Assembly (NCBI GenBank): GCA_016213305.1
Contig: JACRAV010000266.1
Coordinates: forward strand, 1-8,235
Origin: Candidatus Zixiibacteriota bacterium
GTDB taxonomy: Bacteria; Zixibacteria; MSB-5A5; GN15; FEB-12
Direction of reading: 5' to 3'
Length of the DNA: 8,235 bases
The notes beneath the pieces were generated by a model that ran no database searches, had not been told where the DNA came from, and saw only the letters and a list, made by a program, of their open reading frames with translations. Of the stretch, positions 1 through 4,716 are shown one piece after another; within the stretch, counting starts at the first letter, position 1, and every line of letters begins with the position of its first letter. Both the position numbers and the translations under genes were made by a program.

Positions 1-49
1 ACCCAATTTGGATGGCTACCCGCTCAACGCGGGCATGACAAAACGTGCC

Positions 50-154
50 TGCAATTCGAACCCAATTCGGCGTATCCCCCTTGTGCCGCTGGAACTTCCG
101 TCCGGGGGATGTTGCTCCGGAACGCGGTCCGTGCAATTTGAAGCCAATTGGAGG
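50..154. repeat. Degenerate direct repeat, two copies 82 bases apart
   Basis: The 23-base segment at 50-72 matches 132-154 at 18 of 23 positions, with the shared core TGCAATTYGAASCCAATT. The start of the window (1-15) carries a further partial match to the CCAATT part. Between the copies lies an inverted repeat with perfect 7-base arms, ATCCCCC at 74-80 and GGGGGAT at 104-110. Confidence 0.5.
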
Positions 155-155
155 A

Positions 156-183
156 TGCCGTCAGGTGAGGGCACCTGACGGCA
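156..183. repeat. Perfect 12-bp stem, 4-base loop hairpin
   Basis: TGCCGTCAGGTG at 156-167 pairs perfectly with CACCTGACGGCA at 172-183 around the loop AGGG. It is the strongest hairpin in the window. It is not followed by a T run on either strand, so a simple intrinsic terminator is not supported. Confidence 0.75.
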
Positions 184-190
184 CAAAAGT

Positions 191-215
191 GCGGTCAGGC
201 CTCCGACCTGACCGC
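191..215. repeat. Perfect 9-bp stem hairpin
   Basis: GCGGTCAGG at 191-199 pairs with CCTGACCGC at 207-215 around a 7-base loop. The stem shares the GTCAGG/CCTGAC core with the neighbouring hairpin at 156-183. Confidence 0.7.
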
Positions 216-228
216 TATCCATCGAAAA

Positions 229-254
229 GCCGTCAGGCCGGGACGCCCGACGGC
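229..254. repeat. Hairpin, 10 positions with one mismatch
   Basis: GCCGTCAGGC at 229-238 pairs with GCCCGACGGC at 245-254 with one A-C mismatch and a 6-base loop. It carries the GCCGTCAGG sequence of the hairpin at 156, so it looks like a diverged copy of the same unit. Confidence 0.65.
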
Positions 255-259
255 ACATG

Positions 260-286
260 GTCACGCTTCGACAAGCTCAGCGTGAC
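260..286. repeat. Perfect 8-bp stem hairpin with AAGCTC-type loop
   Basis: GTCACGCT at 260-267 pairs with AGCGTGAC at 279-286 around an 11-base loop. The loop segment TCGACAAGCT (268-277) recurs inverted as AGCTTGTCGA at 329-338. From memory, similar intergenic strings occur dispersed in many environmental bacterial genomes; this was not searched. Confidence 0.6.
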
Positions 287-361
287 TTATTTTACATTGA
301 TCACAAACCCACGGACTAAGTCAGGCCAAGCTTGTCGAGGCCGTTTCCCGTCGTCAGCGGG

Positions 362-940
362 TCAATCAAAGAATTTGACGAGCACTACGCTTCGGTAGTT
401 CGTTATGTCCCATTGGACATGCTCAACGAATTGGTACCCCATCCTTTCGTACCATGCGATCAAATGAGTGGCTGGCTCCGCCGTGTCCAGCGCCAGAGCT
501 TTGATTCCCTGCGCACGCGCAAATTGTTCGGCATGCATGAAAAGACGCCGCCCAAGCCCGGATCCCTGATATTGCGGTTCCACCGCCAGCTGGCCCAGCG
601 AGCCGGCGGACGCAATCGGAATTTTCTGCGGAATCCTCGTATTTTCGGGCGTTCGGTAGGTAATCGTTCCCACGAGATCGCCCCGGTAGTCCGCGACAAA
701 AGCCGTCCCCTGCCCGACCCGCTGGATCGTCGTGGCGACATCCTGATGCGTGGCCAGGTACTTAAGCCCCTGATCGGCGAGCGCCCGGTACGCCCGGTGC
801 AACAGTTCGGTGAGCGCTTCGAAAGAATCTTCCGGCCCCAGCTCGCGGATGATCACCTCATCCAGCCAACCGGGGCTGGAGTGATTATCTGGCTTTGGGG
901 GCAGGTCGGACATATATTGCCAAAGATATCGACCCGGCAT
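362..940 (-). CDS. GNAT-family N-acetyltransferase
   Basis: Predicted cytoplasmic acyltransferase moving an acetyl group from acetyl-CoA to an amine; the substrate cannot be read from the sequence. The 192-residue product has a GNAT fold from about residue 27 to the end. The central strand GSLGQLAVEP (113-122) leads into the acetyl-CoA pyrophosphate loop QGSGLG (125-130) and the following helix. The C-terminal motif includes AWYERMGYQFVE (162-173), the usual Tyr-bearing segment. The N-terminal ~26 residues are outside the fold. An alternative ATG at 913 would give a 183-residue protein, and neither start has a good Shine-Dalgarno site, so the start is uncertain. It is transcribed divergently from the methyltransferase-like gene at 974, with at most a few dozen bases between them, so their promoters must overlap or lie within coding sequence. 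It ends in TGA next to the repeat cluster. Confidence 0.88.
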   Translation of the reverse strand: MPGRYLWQYMSDLPPKPDNHSSPGWLDEVIIRELGPEDSFEALTELLHRAYRALADQGLKYLATHQDVATTIQRVGQGTAFVADYRGDLVGTITYRTPENTRIPQKIPIASAGSLGQLAVEPQYQGSGLGRRLFMHAEQFARAQGIKALALDTAEPATHLIAWYERMGYQFVEHVQWDITNYRSVVLVKFFD

Positions 941-973
941 GATTCGATCAAGCGAGAGGACATGGGTTAAAGG

Positions 974-1972
974 ATGGATCGGCTCTCACATCGCGAACGT
1001 ATTTCCTGCATTCTGACCGGCGAGCGCCCGGACCGGCACGCCGCCTCGATGTGGCGGCATTTCTTCCACATGGAAAGCACGGTCGAGGGAACGGCCGACG
1101 CCATGCTGTATTTCCAGCGGGAGTATGACTGGGATTTCATGAAAGTCAATCCGCGAGCGGACTACCATATCGAAGGGTGGGGATTCGAGCAGATCTGGTC
1201 TAAAAATGAGTTCGAAAAACACAAAAAGACCCGATTCCTGGTGTCGAAGATCGAAGACTGGCAAGACATCAGACCATTGCCGTTGTCCACTCCGGCACTG
1301 GACGATCACCTGAAAATCGTGTCGCTCATTCGCAAGCGATCGGACAAGGAGCTTCCGATCCTGTTTACCGTCTTCACGCCGCTGGCGATCGCTGGTCGGA
1401 TGGTTGAACACAACGCGACCCTGGCTGAACATCTGAAGACAGCGCCCGAAGCTGTCGAATCGGCTCTTCGCTCTATCACCGATACATTTGTGCGGTTCGT
1501 GGCGGAACTTCGCAACGCCGGCGCCGACGGCCTTTTTTTCGCCACCACCCAGTGGGCGGCCCCCGAATTTGTAAGCTGGGCGGACTACCAGCGGTTTGGC
1601 CTGCCGTATGACCTGCAGGTAATCCGGGCCACCGATACCGACGCGCTCAATCTCCTTCATGTCTGCCACTCGAGCTGTTTCCTGAGACAGCTGGCGGCAG
1701 AGCCGTACCCGGCAAAACTGATCAATTGGAATTCCGACGACCCGACCAACTTGCCGCTTGACCGGGCGATTACAGAATTACCGCAGAAGGTACTCGTCGG
1801 CGGCGTCGATTTTTCGGGCTGGTTGCTCCATTGCACGCCGGATGAGATTCGATACAAAATCGACAAACTGAAAGCGGACTTTACGCCGGATCGGTTGATT
1901 ATCGCTCCGGGATGCGCCATAGAACCGAAGACCCCGAAAGAGAACTTGCGAGCTATAAGGGACAGCTTATGA
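974..1972 (+). CDS. Uroporphyrinogen decarboxylase-family protein, likely corrinoid-dependent methyltransferase type
   Basis: A 332-residue URO-D-fold (TIM barrel) protein. The N-terminus (SHRERISCILTGERPDR, residues 5-21) is the usual opening of the non-HemE branch, and the RQAGRYLPEY signature of true HemE is absent, so haem synthesis is unlikely. The zinc-ligand pattern of the MtaA/MtbA methylcobalamin:thiol methyltransferases appears present: H229-x-C231 in LLHVCH, and C314 in APGCAIEPKTPKENLRA near the end. Family knowledge suggests methyl transfer between a methyl-corrinoid and a thiol; the actual acceptor is unknown, and no corrinoid protein gene lies beside it. The ATG at 974 follows AAAGG directly, with GAGAGGA about 13 bases upstream; an ATG at 962 reads into a stop after one codon. 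The stop overlaps the next gene's start (ATGA), so the two are probably co-translated. Confidence 0.85.
   Translation: MDRLSHRERISCILTGERPDRHAASMWRHFFHMESTVEGTADAMLYFQREYDWDFMKVNPRADYHIEGWGFEQIWSKNEFEKHKKTRFLVSKIEDWQDIRPLPLSTPALDDHLKIVSLIRKRSDKELPILFTVFTPLAIAGRMVEHNATLAEHLKTAPEAVESALRSITDTFVRFVAELRNAGADGLFFATTQWAAPEFVSWADYQRFGLPYDLQVIRATDTDALNLLHVCHSSCFLRQLAAEPYPAKLINWNSDDPTNLPLDRAITELPQKVLVGGVDFSGWLLHCTPDEIRYKIDKLKADFTPDRLIIAPGCAIEPKTPKENLRAIRDSL
1957..1962 (+). promoter_or_regulatory. Ribosome binding site fixing the GAF gene start
   Basis: AAGGGA lies 6 bases before the ATG at 1969. It favours that start over the upstream in-frame ATG at 1912, which would overlap the preceding gene by about 60 bases. 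The chosen ATG overlaps the preceding TGA as ATGA. Confidence 0.65.
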
Positions 1973-2433
1973 TCGACGCTCATCGCCGACAATTGGTGGA
2001 CCGTATTGCCGCCGCCATCGCCTCGAAGCCAACCCGTGACGATGTCCTCAGAGCGGCGGTGGAGTTGATTGCTGAATTTTCCGACCGATTCGACTGGACC
2101 GGTTTCTACATGCTGGAAGGGGAAATCCTGGTGGTGGGACCGTATGTCGGCCCGCCGACGCCGCATACCCGGATCGAACTGAACCGCGGGATTTGCGGGG
2201 CCGCCGCAACTCAGCAGAAAACCATCATCGTTGACGACGTCCACACCGACCCGCGCTTTCTCGCCTGTTCGATCACCACCCGGTCGGAGATTGTCGTGCC
2301 GCTGATGGACGGCGACCGGTGTATCGGCGAGATCGATATCGACTCCAACCGTCCTGCGGCCTTCACGTCCGAAGACCGGGAGATGCTTGAAGCGGTCGCG
2401 AAAGTGATTGTCAGTCGGCTCCATCAGGTATGA
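1969..2433 (+). CDS. GAF-domain protein, free methionine-(R)-sulfoxide reductase-like
   Basis: A 154-residue single GAF domain resembling fRMsr (MsrC), which reduces free methionine-(R)-sulfoxide in the cytoplasm. Recognisable blocks are DWTGFYMLEGEILVVGPY (42-59), RGICGAAA (73-80), VDDVHTDPRFLACSITTRSE (88-107), VVPLMDGDRCIGEIDIDS (109-126) and a closing F-T-x-E-D helix. Aligned by eye with E. coli MsrC, the cysteines equivalent to Cys94 and Cys118 are present as C76 and C100. The Cys84 position appears to be His66. Two of the three redox cysteines therefore remain, so reductase activity is plausible but not certain; a small-molecule-sensing GAF protein is the alternative. It is coupled by ATGA to the methyltransferase-like gene, which could hint at a shared methyl or methionine context. 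It ends with TGA 18 bases before a promoter-like element. Confidence 0.82.
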   Translation: MIDAHRRQLVDRIAAAIASKPTRDDVLRAAVELIAEFSDRFDWTGFYMLEGEILVVGPYVGPPTPHTRIELNRGICGAAATQQKTIIVDDVHTDPRFLACSITTRSEIVVPLMDGDRCIGEIDIDSNRPAAFTSEDREMLEAVAKVIVSRLHQV

Positions 2434-2451
2434 AATTAGCGGTGGCCCTGA

Positions 2452-2480
2452 TTGACGAGTGAAACCCGGTTTCGTATGTT
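2452..2480 (+). promoter_or_regulatory. Sigma-70-type promoter with inverted repeats
   Basis: TTGACG at 2452-2457 and TATGTT at 2475-2480 are separated by 17 bases, a reasonable -35/-10 pair for the small membrane protein and repressor genes that follow. The spacer holds the perfect dyad GAAACC-C-GGTTTC (2461-2473). A second dyad, GTTGA-N5-TCAAC (2478-2492), covers the expected transcription start. These are candidate operators, perhaps for the adjacent BlaI-like repressor, though they do not match the classical TACA/TGTA bla operator. Confidence 0.5.
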
Positions 2481-2495
2481 GACGGTATCAACCGC

Positions 2496-2501
2496 GGGAG
2501 G
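2496..2501 (+). promoter_or_regulatory. Strong ribosome binding site for the small membrane protein
   Basis: GGGAGG lies 5 bases before the ATG at 2507. It is among the strongest Shine-Dalgarno sequences in the window and supports translation of the 53-codon gene rather than the overlapping frame. Confidence 0.7.
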
Positions 2502-2506
2502 TTTGC

Positions 2507-2668
2507 ATGTTTCTCGGCATCTTATTGTTACTGATCGGACTCTTGATGCTCCTCAACCGTCTGGACCTGATCCGGGGAGACTTCTGGGATTGGCTCTGGC
2601 CGGTGGTGATGATCGCAATCGGCGTAAACATTCTGGCGAAACATTTTCGGAAGAGTACGACCAACTGA
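2507..2668 (+). CDS. Small LiaI/LiaF-type transmembrane protein (53 aa)
   Basis: A 53-residue membrane protein with a strong Shine-Dalgarno site. The first helix covers residues 2-16 (FLGILLLLIGLLMLL). A short polar loop NRLDLIRGDFWDW follows, then a second helix around LWPVVMIAIGVNILA (30-44) and a basic tail AKHFRKSTTN. The pattern of glycine-rich helix, acidic/aromatic loop and W-P-hydrophobic-IGV helix is that of the LiaI-LiaF-like transmembrane region (DUF5668 type), found alone or at the N-terminus of envelope-stress proteins. The second helix and basic tail probably leave both ends in the cytoplasm. Its TGA overlaps the probable CTG start of the repressor gene, so the two look co-translated. 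The function is not known; a role in envelope stress sensing is inferred from the family. Confidence 0.75.
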   Translation: MFLGILLLLIGLLMLLNRLDLIRGDFWDWLWPVVMIAIGVNILAKHFRKSTTN

Positions 2669-2988
2669 CTGCCAATACTTATTTTGACCCGGAGGCCGAC
2701 GGCCTGCGCGTCTTCCTCGGCCCCACCGAGTCCCGCCTGATGGAACTGGTCTGGACCCACGGCAAATTGTCCGTCAAACAGGCGCGCCTTCTGATGGGCG
2801 TCGATCGGAGCGCCCCCACCTACTCCACCATCGCCACTATTCTCTCCCGCCTCGCCCAGCGGGGACTTCTTTGCACGGAGAAGCAGGGAAGAAACTTTGT
2901 GTATTCGCCCGTTCAGACGAAAGGAGAATTTCTCGCGTCGCGGGTGTCGCAGATTCGCGCCTGCCTCAAGCGCAATTTTCCCCGTTAG
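2665..2988 (+). CDS. BlaI/MecI-family winged-helix repressor, short form
   Basis: About 107 residues from the proposed CTG start. The winged helix-turn-helix is clear: LGPTESRLMELVW (18-30) is the first helix, PTYSTIATILSRLAQRGLL (51-69) the recognition helix with the family's T-I-x-T-x-L-x-R-L pattern, and TEKQGRNFVYSP (71-82) the wing. The C-terminal dimerisation part is only ~25 residues, so the protein is shorter than typical BlaI (~125). No ATG precedes the domain in this frame except ones overlapping the small membrane gene. CTG at 2665 overlaps the previous TGA and has GGAAGAG nine bases upstream; it keeps NTYFDPEADGL, which I believe is conserved in relatives. An alternative is CTG at 2704, with GGAGG eight bases upstream. 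No BlaR1 sensor-protease partner is in the window. It likely represses its own operon. Confidence 0.72.
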   Translation: MTANTYFDPEADGLRVFLGPTESRLMELVWTHGKLSVKQARLLMGVDRSAPTYSTIATILSRLAQRGLLCTEKQGRNFVYSPVQTKGEFLASRVSQIRACLKRNFPR

Positions 2989-3038
2989 TGCCTTCGAGTG
3001 CGACTCAGTACCCATCCGCATTTGCCGATATAACAGGT

Positions 3039-3740
3039 ATGAATAGCATTGCCAGATTTCTTCTTGCGGCCGGCTTTACATTACTCCCTGCGGCAGGGAT
3101 GTCTGTTTCAATAGGGCACGATCTGTCCCTGAATTTGCCGCCGGGATGGATGGTCATCAGCGACACGCTGGCTCTGCCGGTGCATCTGGCCTGCGACCCG
3201 CTCAACACCCAGATGTCGGTCTTCCGGTCGGAATTCTCCGGAAGCGACCGGGTGGGCAGTCAGGAAGAACTCAAGAAGTCCGTTCAGAAAGTCATCGACG
3301 AGGTCATTTTGACCCTGCCCGACGCGCGACTGCTGACCTCCTCGGGGTTCGACCGGGGAGATCAGGCCGGTTTCGTGCTCGAATTCACATCGACCGACAC
3401 CACCGCTCTCCTTCCGCTCAGACACCGCTTTGAGGGGTTGCTCTATCGTCTTCCCGACGACCGCCAAGTGCTATTCACCCTTTGGGCCAAAGCGCCGGTG
3501 GATTACTTTGCGCTGGCCGACTCGTCTATTCGCGCCGTGCAGGCAAGTTTTGAGTACACGGGTCCGAAAGAGGCCGCGGTGTTCGGTTCCCACCTGAATG
3601 CCTATATCATATTTGCGGCGCTGGTGCTTATTGCGACCGGACTGATCTATTACGGCCGGTCCCGGAAATACGCGAAATCGGTGGACGAAGCCCGCCGTAC
3701 GGCATCCTCGCCGCAGGCCGAATCTCCGGCCAATCACTGA
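3039..3740 (+). CDS. Membrane-anchored extracytoplasmic protein of unknown function
   Basis: A 233-residue protein not recognised as a named family. It has an N-terminal signal sequence (MNSIARFLLAAGFTLLPAAG), an extracytoplasmic domain at about residues 25-185, one transmembrane segment near the C-terminus (AYIIFAALVLIATGLIYYG, 188-206) and a short basic cytoplasmic tail. The domain opens with IGHDLSLNLPPGWMVISD and contains strand-like segments such as AGFVLEFTSTD and RQVLFTLWAK. This is reminiscent of PsbP/DcrB-type domains, which often start with a 'lPpgW' strand; that resemblance is weak inference. The ATG at 3039 is chosen because the signal sequence starts there; its Shine-Dalgarno site is poor. 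The open frame continues upstream to 2871 without protein character. It lies 50 bases after the repressor gene and may belong to the same unit. Confidence 0.75.
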   Translation: MNSIARFLLAAGFTLLPAAGMSVSIGHDLSLNLPPGWMVISDTLALPVHLACDPLNTQMSVFRSEFSGSDRVGSQEELKKSVQKVIDEVILTLPDARLLTSSGFDRGDQAGFVLEFTSTDTTALLPLRHRFEGLLYRLPDDRQVLFTLWAKAPVDYFALADSSIRAVQASFEYTGPKEAAVFGSHLNAYIIFAALVLIATGLIYYGRSRKYAKSVDEARRTASSPQAESPANH

Positions 3741-3756
3741 TACCAAATAATTGAGA

Positions 3757-4179
3757 TTACAGCTTCCCTGAGCGCTCTTCCAGTTCGAGCAGAACGCCGT
3801 TCATACCGGATGGGTGAACGAAAGCGATACGGTGCCCCTCGGCGCCGAGACGCGGCGTTTCATCGATCAGACGAACACCGGCACTCTTGAACTGACGCAG
3901 ATGCGCCTCGATATCGTCAACATAGATACAGACATGATGCAGTCCCTCGCCCCGGGTGGCCAGAAACCGGCTGACAGGGCTGTCGGGTGATGTCGGCGCG
4001 ACCAGTTCTATTCGTCCACCGCCTGTCGGGCCGGCGGGAAAAACGGCAACTTTCACTTTTTGATCGGCAACCTCGGTGACCAGCGATGGACCCCGCCCAA
4101 GGGCGAGCGACCAGAGCCGGATTGCGGCGTCGAGGTCTTTGACGGCGATTCCAAGATGGGAGATAGTCGGCGCGCTCAC
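3757..4179 (-). CDS. mce: Methylmalonyl-CoA epimerase
   Basis: Interconverts (S)- and (R)-methylmalonyl-CoA, linking propionyl-CoA carboxylase to the mutase. The 140-residue length and the two glyoxalase/VOC modules fit the family. The module-one opening SHLGIAVKDLDAAI holds metal ligand H8. RIELVAPTSPDSPVSRF (56-72) holds the E58 position, GEGLHHVCIYVDDIEAHL (78-95) the H81/H82 pair, and GVLLELEE (128-135) the final glutamate ligand E132. These are the expected ligands of the octahedral metal centre of this family. The start is a GTG three bases after the stop of the upstream lipoprotein frame. GAAGG about ten bases upstream lies inside that frame's last codons, so translation is probably coupled to it. 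It is the last gene of the propionate operon and ends 16 bases from the convergent gene's stop, with no clear terminator between. Confidence 0.93.
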   Translation of the reverse strand: MSAPTISHLGIAVKDLDAAIRLWSLALGRGPSLVTEVADQKVKVAVFPAGPTGGGRIELVAPTSPDSPVSRFLATRGEGLHHVCIYVDDIEAHLRQFKSAGVRLIDETPRLGAEGHRIAFVHPSGMNGVLLELEERSGKL

Positions 4180-4182
4180 CTG

Positions 4183-4716
4183 CTATTTGCCTTCGAGTTT
4201 GGCTTCGGCTTCGGCGGCAGAATCGGCGGACTGCTGGATATGTTCGTACTCCAGTTGCAAATACCTCGCACCGGCGATCGGGCGCACCCAGCGGTTGCGA
4301 TGATAGTAAAACAGGTGCGTATCCTTGGCGACCGACCGCACCCCGGTCGGCCCGCGAAACACCACATCGACATACACAAACGCCGATTCATTGGGCGCGA
4401 TATTGGTTTTGGTCACCACCATGCTTTCCATCGTGTCGGCATTCAGCGGTTTGATGTTCGCGAACTCTATATACTCGTCAAATGTGTATTTGTCTTGAAG
4501 ATACTCCCATTCCATATCGTACATACCGCCCTTGTCGCCTTAATGCCAGCGCGTGACCACTTCATTGAGCGTATTCTGAATCAACTCACTGTCCGTCAAT
4601 TCGCGGGCCGTCTCGCCCGATGCTGTCTGGGTTGAAGAATCTTTCTTCGAACAGCCAAAAGCGGTTACAATGCTCGCCACCAGGGCGGCAACAGTCGCAT
4701 ATCTACCGAGCGTCAT
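4183..4716 (-). pseudogene. Lipoprotein with NTF2-like domain, interrupted by an in-frame TAA
   Basis: One frame of 178 codons contains an internal TAA at 4540-4542 between ...NEVVTRWH and GDKGGMYDMEWEYL.... Both halves read as one protein. It has a lipoprotein signal (MTLGRYATVAALVASIVTAFGC, cut before C22), a Ser/Thr-rich linker, then a domain whose helix SELIQNTLNEVVTRWH-x-GD and later strands (SAFVYVDVVFRG, THLFYYHRNRWVRPI) resemble NTF2-like/SnoaL-type folds; that assignment is inference. TAA is a normal stop elsewhere in this window (carrier protein and epimerase genes), so recoding is unlikely. A nonsense mutation or a base-call error is simplest. Alternatively, the second half is translated separately from ATG 4524, preceded by AAGGG. 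The gene overlaps the mutase end by 14 bases and ends 3 bases before the epimerase, so it belongs to the operon. No metabolic role is known. Confidence 0.7.

Larger units (their letters stand above)
1..361. repeat. Gene-free intergenic repeat and hairpin cluster
   Basis: No convincing gene is seen here; the reading frames crossing it have no recognisable protein character. It holds at least five inverted repeats (74-110, 156-183, 191-215, 229-254, 260-286), a small CCCGC/GCGGG hairpin at 19-33, and a degenerate direct repeat (50-72 and 132-154, perhaps a third partial copy at 1-15). Three hairpins share the core GTCAGG and lie 35-38 bases apart. A ten-base element at 268-277 recurs inverted at 329-338. 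The region lies downstream of the leftward acetyltransferase gene, so some stems could act as its transcript terminator or 3' end, but none is followed by a T tract. It looks like dispersed intergenic repeats of the REP or MITE-remnant kind; that is inference. Confidence 0.7.

Noticed and set aside
156..254. Three similar repeats at 35-38 base spacing as a CRISPR array
   Set aside because: Each unit is itself a full hairpin with variable arms, intervals between them are only 7-13 bases, and no cas genes are present.
332..970. Rightward 212-codon frame opposite the acetyltransferase
   Set aside because: It is the antisense shadow of the GNAT gene and has no recognisable domain, while the minus strand shows clear acetyl-CoA binding motifs.
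974..1972. Assignment as uroporphyrinogen decarboxylase HemE
   Set aside because: The HemE N-terminal RQAGRYLPEY signature is missing and the H-x-C...C zinc pattern of the methyltransferase branch is present.
2452..2664. Long N-terminus for the BlaI-like protein from ATG 2452
   Set aside because: This part is an out-of-frame reading of the small membrane protein gene, contains the promoter-like site, and has no similarity to BlaI proteins.
2871..3038. N-terminal extension of the anchored protein back to ATG 2871
   Set aside because: It overlaps the repressor gene in another frame, lacks protein character, and would bury the signal sequence that begins at 3039.
3716..3731. GGCCG/CGGCC hairpin as a terminator between the convergent genes
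   Set aside because: The stem is only 5 bp, lies inside coding sequence and has no T tract after it on either strand.
4540..4542. Recoding of TAA as a sense codon in this organism
   Set aside because: The carrier protein and epimerase genes in the same operon end in TAA exactly where their families end, so TAA acts as a stop.
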